Shown here: one piece after another, positions 7,920 to 15,704 of the stretch
How the letters are laid out: the number at the start of each line of letters is the position of its first letter
Numbering within the stretch: position 1 is the stretch's first letter
Assembly (NCBI RefSeq): GCF_900090265.1
Contig: NZ_LT607752.1
Location: 3,286,001 to 3,350,000, forward strand
Length of the DNA stretch: 64,000 nucleotides
From: Micromonospora rifamycinica
GTDB taxonomy: Bacteria; Actinomycetota; Actinomycetes; Mycobacteriales; Micromonosporaceae
Reading direction: 5' to 3'
Translations under genes and position numbers: made by a program
The notes under the pieces: generated by a model
What the model saw: only the letters and a program-made list of their open reading frames with translations
Told to the model about the DNA's origin: nothing
Database searches by the model: none

Positions 7920-9143
7920 GTGATCGATCGCCGACAGGCCGAGCAGCTCGCCGACGTGTGGGCCCGCCGTGACTCGCGACGCCTGGGCCACGAGTGCCGG
8001 GCCACGCTCGACGAGTTCGACCTGGGCTACGTGATCCGGTCGACTGTCGACCGCGCGGTCGACACCAACCCCGGCGACCTGCCGACCACCGTCGTCGACA
8101 AGGAGACCGGCGAGGTCACCACCTGGCCCCGGGTGCCGGCGGCCGTGGTGCAGCAGATGTACCGCCGCAGCCGGCCCACCGGCACCCCCGCCCCGCGGAC
8201 CGTCGACCCGGCCAGCCTGCTGCGGCGCGAGATCCGCCGGCTGCCGACGCCGGCCACCGTGGCGCACCTGACCGTCGAGGGCCGCACCTACCTCGGTCAC
8301 GGCGTCAAGGGCGAGGTGGCGCTGCGGCATCACCCGCTGGTCCAGGCCTACCTCGACGAGCTACCCCCGGGGCACCTGGTACGCGGGGGTGAGCGGCACG
8401 CCGAGATGGTCGTCGTCTCCGACGTGCTGCACGAGTACGACCACCGCCGCGCCGCCGCCGGCCAGCCTCCGCTGACCATGCGCGAGGCCCGGTCGCTGCT
8501 CCTGGCGACCGGAGTGGACGTCTTCCTGGTCCGCGAGCCCGGCGATCCGTTTGCCGGCCCGGCGGAACGCCCGTGCGACTCCTGCCTCGACTTCCTGGTC
8601 CACTTCGCGGTCGTCGGCTGGTCGGAGCTGGCGTTCACCCGGCAGTGGCGGTCCGGGGAGCAGGCATCACCCGAGCCGGGACGGTTCCCCTCGGAGGTCG
8701 CCGACGCGCTGGTGAGCGCGGGCTGGCGTCCAGGGTTCGGTGACGATGGGCTTGCCGAGGAGGCGATCGCGGAAACGATGGAGATCTCCCGCGGGCATCC
8801 CGACCTCGCATCCGCGCTGGACGCCCTCACCAGGTTCCCGGGGCTCGTCTCCGGTCGGCGCGGCCCCGGGCGGCAGGTGTGGATCTCGCGGTTCTCCATC
8901 GACCCCGTGCACGCCGCGTACACCGTCGACACCCTGGCGGACTTCGGTGCCGTGCTCGGCGTACGCCTGTTTCCGATCGGTGCTCAACACCCGGACGGCA
9001 TCCTGGCCGTCGACGAGCGCGGCCGGGTCTTCGCGCTGGACCAGGCCGGTGAGTGGTTTCTCGGTGACGACATCGACGCCGCGCTGACCACCCTGCTCCT
9101 CGGCCTCGCACCGCCCCGGGTCCGCGACGACGGCACCTGGTGA
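7920..9143 (+). CDS. YwqJ-type deaminase fused to SUKH-3-like domain
   Basis: A 407-residue cytoplasmic-looking protein, divergent from the toxin operon with 73 nt between starts. An N-terminal module (about 1-85) contains EFDLGYVIR and VIDKETGEVTTWP-type motifs common in actinobacterial toxin-immunity proteins. The middle (about 90-235) looks like a YwqJ-type zinc deaminase with the HAE motif (H160-A161-E162) and PCxxC (P218-C219-DS-C222), which would bind zinc and activate water. The C-terminal part (about 255-400) begins FPSEVADALVSAGWRPG, the hallmark opening of SUKH-3 immunity domains. The family's deaminases are toxin domains, while SUKH proteins are immunity proteins. A self-contained toxin-antidote or a nucleotide-modifying resistance protein are both possible. 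The substrate cannot be read from sequence. Confidence 0.8.
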   Translation: MIDRRQAEQLADVWARRDSRRLGHECRATLDEFDLGYVIRSTVDRAVDTNPGDLPTTVVDKETGEVTTWPRVPAAVVQQMYRRSRPTGTPAPRTVDPASLLRREIRRLPTPATVAHLTVEGRTYLGHGVKGEVALRHHPLVQAYLDELPPGHLVRGGERHAEMVVVSDVLHEYDHRRAAAGQPPLTMREARSLLLATGVDVFLVREPGDPFAGPAERPCDSCLDFLVHFAVVGWSELAFTRQWRSGEQASPEPGRFPSEVADALVSAGWRPGFGDDGLAEEAIAETMEISRGHPDLASALDALTRFPGLVSGRRGPGRQVWISRFSIDPVHAAYTVDTLADFGAVLGVRLFPIGAQHPDGILAVDERGRVFALDQAGEWFLGDDIDAALTTLLLGLAPPRVRDDGTW

Positions 9144-9299
9144 GGCGTCGGGACGCCCCCCGCCGCGCGGGAAAGCCGGTGCCGCACGGAAACAGTGGCC
9201 TCAGCCCTTGTCTGCCGCGAATTCAGTAGCCAAGATGGCAGTCAGACTGCGATTACCTCCGCTGATCCGACTCCCCGCCATCCCTGGAGCGACCTCATC

Positions 9300-10733
9300 A
9301 TGAGCGACCAGCAGCTGCGCAACTTCGTCGACGGCACGTACGTGGACCCGGTGGACGGCGGTCACGCCGACCTGATCGACCCCTGCACCGGTGACGTCTT
9401 CGCCCGGACGCCCGTCTCCGGCGCGGCGGACGTGGACGCGGCGATGCGGGCCGCCGCCACCGCCTTCGAGACCTGGCGGGACACCACCCCGGCGGAGCGG
9501 CAGCGGGCGATGTTGAAGCTCGCCGACGCGGTGGAGTCCCGGGCCGCCGAGCTGGTCGACGCGGAGGTGCGCAACACCGGCAAGCCGCGCCAGCTCACCG
9601 CCGAGGAGGAGCTGCCACCGGCGGTGGACCAGTTCCGCTTCTTCGCCGGGGCGGCCCGGATGCTGGAGGGTCGCTCGGCCGGGGAGTACCTGGCGGGGCA
9701 CACCTCCTACGTGCGGCGCGAGCCGATCGGCGTCTGTGCGCAGGTCACCCCGTGGAACTATCCGCTGATGATGGCGGTCTGGAAGATCGCCCCGGCGTTG
9801 GCGGCCGGCAACACGGTGGTGTTGAAGCCGTCGGACACCACGCCGGTGTCGACGCTGCTGCTGGCCGAGATCGCCGCCGAGTTCTTCCCACCGGGGGTGT
9901 TCAACGTGGTCTGCGGCGACCGGGACACCGGTCGTGCCCTGGTGGCGCACCCGACCCCGCAGCTGGTGTCGATCACCGGCTCGACCCGGGCCGGCATGGA
10001 GGTCGCCGCCGCCGCCGCGCCGGACCTCAAGCGCACCCACCTGGAGCTGGGTGGCAAGGCCCCGGTGGTGGTCTTCGACGACGCGGACGTGGCGGCGGCG
10101 GCCGAGGCGATCGCGACGGGCGGCTACTTCAACGCGGGCCAGGACTGCACAGCGGCGACCCGGGTGCTGGTCGGCCCCGGCCTGCACGACGACTTCGTGG
10201 CGGCCCTCACCGAGCAGGCCCGCAACACGCGTACGGGTGCCCCGGACGACGCCGACGTGCTCTACGGCCCACTGAACAACGCCGACCAGCTCGCCCGGGT
10301 CAGCGGCTTCGTCGACCGGCTGCCCGACCATGCCGACCTGCACACCGGTGGCGCGCGGGTGGGCGGGCGCGGCTACTTCTACTCCCCCACCGTGGTCTCC
10401 GGGCTACGCCAGGCCGACGAGATCGTCCAGCAGGAGGTGTTCGGCCCGGTCATCACCGTGCAGCGGTTCACCGACGAGGACGAGGCGGTGCGCTGGGCCA
10501 ACGGCGTCGACTACGGGCTGTCCGCCTCGGTCTGGACGAAGGACCACGGCCGCGCGATGCGGATGACCCGCCGGCTCGACTTCGGCTGCGTCTGGGTGAA
10601 CACCCACATCCCGTTCGTGTCGGAGATGCCGCACGGCGGTTTCAAGCACTCCGGGCACGGCAAGGACCTGTCGGTCTACAGCCTGGAGGACTACACCCGG
10701 GTCAAGCACGTCATGCACCACGTCGGAGGCTGA
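9300..10733 (+). CDS. Gamma-aminobutyraldehyde-type dehydrogenase
   Basis: NAD(P)-dependent aldehyde dehydrogenase of 477 residues. Catalytic Cys283 lies in GQDCTAATR and the general-base Glu249 in LELGGKAP; TGSTRAG is the Rossmann-fold nucleotide loop and PWNYPLMM the conserved family segment. The ATG at 9300 has GGAGCG about 11 nt upstream; an earlier in-frame start at 9195 lacks family similarity. It is followed 4 nt later by a GABA-transaminase gene, and the transporter, aminotransferase and oxidase genes of polyamine breakdown lie within 14 kb. The expected reaction is therefore 4-aminobutyraldehyde (or a related amino-aldehyde) to GABA. It resembles PatD, but substrate specificity is inferred. 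Confidence 0.9.
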   Translation: MSDQQLRNFVDGTYVDPVDGGHADLIDPCTGDVFARTPVSGAADVDAAMRAAATAFETWRDTTPAERQRAMLKLADAVESRAAELVDAEVRNTGKPRQLTAEEELPPAVDQFRFFAGAARMLEGRSAGEYLAGHTSYVRREPIGVCAQVTPWNYPLMMAVWKIAPALAAGNTVVLKPSDTTPVSTLLLAEIAAEFFPPGVFNVVCGDRDTGRALVAHPTPQLVSITGSTRAGMEVAAAAAPDLKRTHLELGGKAPVVVFDDADVAAAAEAIATGGYFNAGQDCTAATRVLVGPGLHDDFVAALTEQARNTRTGAPDDADVLYGPLNNADQLARVSGFVDRLPDHADLHTGGARVGGRGYFYSPTVVSGLRQADEIVQQEVFGPVITVQRFTDEDEAVRWANGVDYGLSASVWTKDHGRAMRMTRRLDFGCVWVNTHIPFVSEMPHGGFKHSGHGKDLSVYSLEDYTRVKHVMHHVGG

Positions 10734-10737
10734 TCAC

Positions 10738-12009
10738 ATGGTCTCCAGCGCGGAGCTGCACCGGCGGCGGGGTGCCGCGGTGGCCCGTGGCGTCGGCAGC
10801 GTGATCCACTCCTACGTGGACACCGCCAGCGGCGCAACGATCACCGACGTCGAGGGGCGGGAGTGGATCGACTTCGCCTCCGGCATCGCGGTCACCAGCG
10901 TCGGCAACTCCGCCCCCCGGGTGGTGGAGGCGGTACGGGCGCAGGTCGAACGCTTCACCCACACCTGTTTCATGGTGGCGCCGTACGAGTCGTACGTGGC
11001 GGTCTGCGAGCAGCTCAACGTGGTGACCCCGGGAACGTTCGAGAAGCGTTCGGCGCTGTTCAACTCGGGTGCCGAGGCGGTGGAGAACGCGGTGAAGGTC
11101 GCCCGGCACGCCACCGGCCGGCAGGCGGTGGTGGTCTTCGAGCACGCGTACCACGGCCGGACCAACCTGACCATGGCGTTGACCGCGAAGAACATGCCGT
11201 ACAAGCACCGGTTCGGGCCGTTCGCCGGGGAGATCCACCGGGTGCCGATGTCGTACCCGCTGCGCGACGGCGGGCTGTCCGGGGCGGAGGCGGCGGCACG
11301 GGCGATCGACCTGGTGGAGAAGCAGGTAGGGGCGGAGAACGTGGCCGCGCTGCTGATCGAGCCGATCCAGGGCGAGGGCGGTTTCGTCGTACCGGCGGCG
11401 GGTTTCCTGCCGGCGCTGCGCCAGTGGGCGACGGCGGCCGGGGTGGTGTTCGTCGCCGACGAGATCCAGACCGGTTTCTGCCGGACCGGTGACTGGTTCG
11501 GCTGCGACCACGAGGGCGTGGTGCCGGATCTGGTCACCCTGGCCAAGGGGATCGCCGGGGGGTTGCCGCTGGCGGCGGTGACCGGCCGGGCCGAGCTGAT
11601 GGACGCGGTGCACGTCGGCGGCCTCGGCGGCACCTACGGCGGCAACCCGATCGCCTGCGCGGCGGCCCTGGCCAGCATCGCCACGATGCGGGAGCTGGAC
11701 CTGGCCGCCGCCGCCCGCCGGATCGGGGCGGTCCTCGCCGACCGGTTGCGCGCCGTCGCCGCCCGCGACCCCCGGATCGCGGAGGTACGCGGCCGGGGCG
11801 CGATGCTGGCCGTGGAGCTGGTCCGGCCGGGCGGCCTGGTCCCGGACCCGGCCGCCGCCAGCGCCGTCTCGGCGGCCTGCCACGCCGCCGGCCTGCTCAC
11901 CCTCACCTGCGGCACCTACGGCAACGTGCTGCGGTTCCTGCCGCCGCTGGTCATCTCCGACGACGAGTTGGCCCGGGGGCTGGACATCCTGGACGCCGCC
12001 TTCGGCTGA
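10738..12009 (+). CDS. gabT: 4-aminobutyrate aminotransferase
   Basis: Class III PLP-dependent aminotransferase of 423 residues, predicted to move the amino group of GABA to 2-oxoglutarate, giving succinate semialdehyde. It has the phosphate-binding NSGAEAVENAVK, EPIQGEGGF, the cofactor Asp in FVADEIQTGF, and the Schiff-base Lys270 in TLAKGIAGGLP, followed by GTYGGNP. The ATG is 4 nt after the aldehyde dehydrogenase stop, so the two are cotranscribed and act in sequence. No succinate-semialdehyde dehydrogenase gene is adjacent, so the last step must be encoded elsewhere. A 60-nt gap separates it from a convergent gene. Confidence 0.92.
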   Translation: MVSSAELHRRRGAAVARGVGSVIHSYVDTASGATITDVEGREWIDFASGIAVTSVGNSAPRVVEAVRAQVERFTHTCFMVAPYESYVAVCEQLNVVTPGTFEKRSALFNSGAEAVENAVKVARHATGRQAVVVFEHAYHGRTNLTMALTAKNMPYKHRFGPFAGEIHRVPMSYPLRDGGLSGAEAAARAIDLVEKQVGAENVAALLIEPIQGEGGFVVPAAGFLPALRQWATAAGVVFVADEIQTGFCRTGDWFGCDHEGVVPDLVTLAKGIAGGLPLAAVTGRAELMDAVHVGGLGGTYGGNPIACAAALASIATMRELDLAAAARRIGAVLADRLRAVAARDPRIAEVRGRGAMLAVELVRPGGLVPDPAAASAVSAACHAAGLLTLTCGTYGNVLRFLPPLVISDDELARGLDILDAAFG

Positions 12010-12069
12010 CCTCCAGGCCCCGATCGGCACCGCCCGGGTCGCCGCGCAGCCAGGTCGCCGCTGGTGCGC

Positions 12070-12768
12070 TCAGCGCACCAGCTCGACCAGGTTGCGCCGG
12101 ATGACGTTCTTGCCGGGCTCCCGCAGCAGTTCCATCGCGGCGGCGTTGAGCAGCACACAACTGCCCGACGGCCCGCTCACCGACACCGTCGCCACCTTCC
12201 CGTTGTCCAGGTTCGTCACCCGCAACCGTGTCCCCACCGGGAACCGGTCACTCGTCGCGGCGGGCTTCCCGCCCTCGGCGGAGAAGGTGACCGAGCCGCT
12301 GCACACGCCGCCGGGCTGGACGACCGCGCCGGTCGACGACGGTACCGGCCGCAGGGTGACCGGCGGCTGGGCCGCGCCGGGGCGGGTCTCGCCGGGGGCG
12401 GGGGCCGCCGGCGCGTCGACGCCGACCCGCTCGACCACGTTGCGGCGGATGACGTTCTTGCCAGGCTCCCGGACCAGCTCCATCGCGGCGGCGTTGAGCA
12501 GCACACAACTGCCCGACGGCCCGCTCACCGACACCGTGGTCACCATCCCGTTGTCGAGGTTCGTCACCCGCAACCGTGTCCCCACCGGGAACCGGTCACT
12601 CGTCGCGGCGGGTGTGCCACCCTCGGCGGAGAAGGTGACCGGCCCGGAGCAGAGGCTCGGACGGGCGGGCGCGGTGTCGGCGAACCCGAATCCGGTGCCC
12701 ACTGCGACCACCGCCGTGGCGACCGCCGCGACCCCCGCTGCCAGTACGTGCTTGCGCTGCACCTTCAC
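12070..12768 (-). CDS. Secreted protein with two tandem RlpA-like double-psi beta-barrel domains
   Basis: About 232 residues. A signal peptide (KVQRKHVLAAG then a hydrophobic core ending GFGFADTAPA) is followed by two nearly identical domains joined by a Pro/Ala linker. Each domain has a Cys near its start, a PVGTRLRVTNLDNG strand pair, GPSGSCVLLNAAAMEL and GKNVIRRN. This pattern matches the double-psi beta-barrel of RlpA, expansins and related wall-associated proteins. The two Cys per domain may form a disulphide. A catalytic Asp like that of lytic RlpA is not obvious (SGPSGSC in its place), so binding rather than cleavage is possible. The GTG at 12768 is chosen because GGGAGA lies 4 nt upstream; the frame extends to a TTG at 12813 without support. 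Confidence 0.78.
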   Translation of the reverse strand: MKVQRKHVLAAGVAAVATAVVAVGTGFGFADTAPARPSLCSGPVTFSAEGGTPAATSDRFPVGTRLRVTNLDNGMVTTVSVSGPSGSCVLLNAAAMELVREPGKNVIRRNVVERVGVDAPAAPAPGETRPGAAQPPVTLRPVPSSTGAVVQPGGVCSGSVTFSAEGGKPAATSDRFPVGTRLRVTNLDNGKVATVSVSGPSGSCVLLNAAAMELLREPGKNVIRRNLVELVR

Positions 12769-12859
12769 CACGTCTCCCGTCGTCGTTGCCTGCACCGCCT
12801 GATACGGCCCCAACCCGCCCCCCGTTCAACCAACCTCCCCACATCCCTCGATCCCGGCG

Positions 12860-12932
12860 TCGATCAAGGAGTTGTGGTGGGCTTTTCAGGTCTTTTGATA
12901 CTGTTTTGCGCTCCCCACAACTTCAAGATCGA
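12860..12932. repeat. Imperfect intergenic hairpin, GATCAAGGAGTTGTGG family
   Basis: The left arm at 12860-12880 (TCGATCAAGGAGTTGTGG...) pairs imperfectly with the right arm at 12912-12932, about 31 nt apart. The right arm contains the stop codon of the AbiEi/DUF559-like gene. It is a degenerate relative of the perfect hairpin at 14186-14256 on the other side of that gene. No T-tract follows. Either a terminator-like structure or a decayed member of a dispersed repeat family. Confidence 0.6.
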
Positions 12933-14047
12933 CAAGGTGGGGGGTGGGGGTGGAGGAGGGCGGATATCTGGGTGGTGATGAGGGTGGGGCGGTGGTAGAG
13001 GTCTCGGGCGGTGAAGTGGCGCATGCGCCAGCCCTGTGCCGCCAGCCAGTTCATCCGGGCACGGTCGTGGTTGAGACGGTCGCGGTCGAGGTGGGACAGC
13101 CCGTCGTACTCGATGCCGACGCGTGATCGCCGGTACCCGAGGTCCAAGCGGTAGCGCCGAAAGCCGTCGTCATCCGACACCCAGATCTGTGGCTCCGGTG
13201 CCGGCAGCCCACCGTCGATCAGGACGAGCCGGAGTTGGCTCTCCTGCCGGCACTCCGACCTGGGGTCGGCGAGCCGTACCAGTTGCCGTGCCTGCTCGAC
13301 ACCCCGCAACCGCGCGTGTCGGGCAAGCTCGGCAGTCAACTCCTCGGGACGACAAGCGCCCACCCGCAGGCACAGGTCGAGAAGTGGCAACGCGTCCAGC
13401 CTGGCGACCGTCCTGGCCAGGTCCACCGCGCACCGGTCCGCGGGAGCGCACGGCAGACCGGCCAGCAAAACCGGCTCAGGTACGGCAAGCACCGCCTGGT
13501 GCACCACGACGCCCCGGATCTGCGGCACCATCCCACCGGCGGGCACGATCACGTGGAGATCCTCGCTGGGCACGACACCGAACCCGTGCAGTCGAGCACC
13601 CGAGTGGAAGCCGACGACCGCCCCCTCCGGAAGCCGACGCAGAAGCGCCTGCCACCGGACGCCCTCCTCACCCACCACCCCACCGACACCACCCGGACCC
13701 CGGCTGCTCCGCCTCACCCGGACACTCCCCGCTGCCCAGGCACTCCCCGCCACCCCGACACCGCTCGCCGCCCAGGCACTCCCCGCCACCCCGACACCGC
13801 TCGCCGCCCAGGCACTCCCCGCCACCCCGGCACTCCCCGACCCACCGACACCACCCGGACCCCGGCTGCTCCGCGCCACCCGGACGCCCCCCGACCCACC
13901 TGTTTCCCCCAGCGCACCGGCCTCTCCCGGCCCGTAGACACCCCGCGACCACCGGCGCAGTTCCCCCTCACCGACCGCCCGCCGAACCTCCTCCCGGCTC
14001 CATCCGGCCGACAACAACTCCGAGTACCGCAACAGCCGCCCCGCCAT
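12923..14047 (-). CDS. AbiEi-like / DUF559 (Vsr-fold) protein
   Basis: A 374-residue protein with an N-terminal winged-helix segment (MAGRLLRYSELLSAGWSREEVRRAV, then LRRWSRGVYGPG) like AbiEi-type antitoxins. A low-complexity Gly/Ser/Ala insert (about 60-130) follows, then a middle domain (GFHSGARLHGF, HVIVPAGG, VVVHQAVL) typical of this actinobacterial family. The C-terminal DUF559/Vsr-like region has YRLDLGYRRSRVGIEYDG (the D-x-G-x-E pattern of PD-(D/E)XK folds) and RMNWLAAQGWRMRHFTARDL. These proteins are very common in actinomycetes and mostly uncharacterised. No cognate AbiEii gene is next to it. The ATG at 14047 is chosen; upstream in-frame sequence is repetitive and Gly-rich. Nuclease activity is inferred from fold only. 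Confidence 0.75.
   Translation of the reverse strand: MAGRLLRYSELLSAGWSREEVRRAVGEGELRRWSRGVYGPGEAGALGETGGSGGVRVARSSRGPGGVGGSGSAGVAGSAWAASGVGVAGSAWAASGVGVAGSAWAAGSVRVRRSSRGPGGVGGVVGEEGVRWQALLRRLPEGAVVGFHSGARLHGFGVVPSEDLHVIVPAGGMVPQIRGVVVHQAVLAVPEPVLLAGLPCAPADRCAVDLARTVARLDALPLLDLCLRVGACRPEELTAELARHARLRGVEQARQLVRLADPRSECRQESQLRLVLIDGGLPAPEPQIWVSDDDGFRRYRLDLGYRRSRVGIEYDGLSHLDRDRLNHDRARMNWLAAQGWRMRHFTARDLYHRPTLITTQISALLHPHPPPCRS
13681..13874. repeat. Nested coding repeats: 32-bp direct repeat flanking a 36-bp satellite
   Basis: An exact 32-bp direct repeat (CACCGACACCACCCGG...) occurs at 13681-13712 and 13843-13874. Between them a 36-bp unit beginning GGCACTCCCCGCCACCCC repeats about 2.7 times (13739 to about 13838). 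Both units keep the frame and encode the GVAGSAWAAS and RSSRGPGGVGG repeats of the AbiEi/DUF559-like protein. This is a local expansion likely to vary between strains. Confidence 0.85.
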
Positions 14048-14089
14048 AGTCACCCACCCTGCCCACCACCCAACCTCCCCACCACCCCC

Positions 14090-14132
14090 TGTGGACAACC
14101 CCCCACCCACCTCCCCCACCCCCTGTGGACAA
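14090..14132. other. Two DnaA-box-like 9-mers
   Basis: TGTGGACAA, the complement of TTGTCCACA (the form of DnaA box preferred in high-GC actinomycetes), occurs at 14090-14098 and again at 14124-14132, in the same orientation within CCCCTGTGGACAACCCC. They lie in the C-rich upstream region of the AbiEi/DUF559-like gene. The 34-nt spacing places them roughly three helical turns apart. Function is unknown; they may simply belong to a short duplication. Confidence 0.4.
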
Positions 14133-14185
14133 CCCCGCCCCACCCCCGTCCCCCCACCCCCGCCCCACCCGCCCACCCCACCTGC

Positions 14186-14256
14186 CGATCATGGAGTTGT
14201 GGTGCCCCGCGAAAGCCACGAAAGATTACCAATCACCCACCACAACTCCATGATCG
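14186..14256. repeat. Perfect 19-bp intergenic hairpin, GATCATGGAGTTGTGG family
   Basis: CGATCATGGAGTTGTGGTG at 14186-14204 is the exact reverse complement of 14238-14256, with a 33-nt spacer. It lies between the end of the saccharopine-dehydrogenase-like gene (14299) and the start of the AbiEi/DUF559-like gene (14047), both on the minus strand. It could terminate transcription of the pot operon, but no T-tract follows on the minus strand. A degenerate copy lies on the far side of the AbiEi/DUF559-like gene. Confidence 0.85.
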
Positions 14257-14298
14257 ACGGGGAGGGAGGGGAGGGCGGGCAGCAGGGAGGGCGGGGGG

Positions 14299-15501
14299 TT
14301 AGCGTTCTTCTATTCCCCAGGGGGAGCCGTAGTCGGTGAGCAGGTCGAGGAAGGGGCGCGGGGGCAGGGCCTCCGGGCCGAGCACGCCGACGCCGGACCA
14401 GCCGCCGGTGGCGAGGAGTTCCAGGGCCACCACCGGGTTGACCGCGGTCTGCCAGACCACCGCCTGGTGGCCGTACTCCCGCATCGACCACTCGTTGTCG
14501 ACCACGTGGTAGAGGTACACCCGGCGGGGCCGTCCGTCCGGGCCGGTGCCGGTGACGTACGTGCCGGCGCAGGTCTTGCCGCGCATCCGGTCGCCGAGGG
14601 TGGCCGGGTCGGGCAGGCTGGCGGCCACCACGTCGCGGGGAGAGACCTGCACGCCGCGCACCGACACCGGGGTGGTCGAGTCGAGACCGACCTTGTGCAG
14701 CGCCCTCAGCACCTCGATGAACTCGTCACCGAGGCCGTACTTGAAGGTGACCCGCCGGGCCTTGACCCAGCGCGGGATCAGCAGCACCTCCTCGTGTTCG
14801 ACGTTGACGCACTCGACCGGGCCGATACCGGCCGGGAAGTCGAAGACCTCCGGTTCGCTGAACGGTTCGGTGGTGTACCAGCCACGGTCCCGTTCCCAGA
14901 TCACCGGCGGGTTGAGGCACTCCTCGATGGTGGTCCAGATGGAGAACGACGGAGCGAAGTCGTACCCGTCGACGGTGAGGTTCGCCCCGTCCCGGATGCC
15001 GATCTCGTCGATCTCGCTGAACAGCTCGTCGGCGGCGTACCGGGCGAACACGTCGGACAGGCCCGGCTCGATGCCGATGCCGCACAGCGCCAGCCGGCCG
15101 GCGTCCACCCAGGCCGAGGCGGCGGCGAACTGCTCGTCACCGAGCTTCACCCCGGTCTGGGTGTAGGGCCGCGCCGGGTGCGGGTGGGACAGCGACATCG
15201 CCATGTCCAGGTAGTCGACCCCGGCGGCGAACGCCCCGTCGAAGATCGGCATGACGAAGCGCGGGTCGACAGCGTTGAGCACGTGGGTGATCCGGTGCTC
15301 CCGGCAGAGCGCGGCGACCGCGTCCGCCGAGGAGGCGTCGAGTCGGGCGGCGACGAACCGGCCACCGTGTCCGGCGACGGCCCGCTCGGCCCGGGTCAGG
15401 TCGTAGTCGGCGACGACGACGGTGGCGAAGAAGGACCGGCGGGCGGCGATGGCGACGGCGGCGGAGCCGACCCCGCCGGCGCCGACGAGCAGGATACGCA
15501 T
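14299..15501 (-). CDS. Saccharopine dehydrogenase-family oxidoreductase
   Basis: A 400-residue protein with an N-terminal Rossmann motif MRILLVGAGGVGSAAVAIA and the family's DASSADAVAALCREHRITHVLNAVDP and YLDMAM segments. The C-terminal substrate domain contains GIEPGLSDVFARY, IWTTIEECLNPP and GRPRRVYLYHVVDN. Relatives include lysine-pathway saccharopine dehydrogenase and carboxy(nor)spermidine dehydrogenase/homospermidine-synthase-like enzymes. It is the last gene of the pot operon: its ATG overlaps the stop of the 67-residue ORF (TGATG). A polyamine or lysine-derived substrate is therefore likely, but the exact reaction cannot be assigned. NAD(P)-dependent and cytoplasmic by family. Confidence 0.85.
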   Translation of the reverse strand: MRILLVGAGGVGSAAVAIAARRSFFATVVVADYDLTRAERAVAGHGGRFVAARLDASSADAVAALCREHRITHVLNAVDPRFVMPIFDGAFAAGVDYLDMAMSLSHPHPARPYTQTGVKLGDEQFAAASAWVDAGRLALCGIGIEPGLSDVFARYAADELFSEIDEIGIRDGANLTVDGYDFAPSFSIWTTIEECLNPPVIWERDRGWYTTEPFSEPEVFDFPAGIGPVECVNVEHEEVLLIPRWVKARRVTFKYGLGDEFIEVLRALHKVGLDSTTPVSVRGVQVSPRDVVAASLPDPATLGDRMRGKTCAGTYVTGTGPDGRPRRVYLYHVVDNEWSMREYGHQAVVWQTAVNPVVALELLATGGWSGVGVLGPEALPPRPFLDLLTDYGSPWGIEER

Positions 15502-15704
15502 CAGGAATCGAACCCCAAACCAAGACGATCGAGCGTACGGAACCAGTGCTGACGCCGGTCGTCGTGCGCGTACGCGTCGGCGCGGACCGGCGACCAGCGG
15601 GTGAGGTGGATGTCGGCGGCCGGACGGGGAGGATCGGGGCGGTGGTGCACATACCGGCCGGGCGTCGCCTCGACGAGCGCCCGGCCGGTATGCGGGAGGT
15701 TCAC
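15501..15704 (-). CDS. 67-residue coupled small ORF between potC and the saccharopine dehydrogenase-like gene
   Basis: Not recognised. The GTG at 15704 overlaps the potC stop as GTGA, and the ORF's own TGA overlaps the next ATG as TGATG. This double coupling, with frame use like that of its neighbours, argues that it is translated. The protein begins MNLPHTGRALVEATPGRYVH, is rich in His, Arg, Asp and Pro, has no hydrophobic segment, and ends GLGFDS. It could be a small accessory protein of polyamine uptake or of the dehydrogenase, or mainly a translational bridge between the two genes. Confidence 0.6.
   Translation of the reverse strand: MNLPHTGRALVEATPGRYVHHRPDPPRPAADIHLTRWSPVRADAYAHDDRRQHWFRTLDRLGLGFDS

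Noticed and set aside
9243-9251. CAGACTGCG shared with the potD/Lrp intergenic region (19944-19952)
   Set aside because: A single 9-mer is expected to recur by chance in 64 kb, and its position relative to starts differs.
15500-15516. GGTTCGATTCC-like segment resembling a tRNA T-arm
   Set aside because: No matching acceptor, D or anticodon arms upstream; it is the 3' end of the coupled 67-residue ORF.
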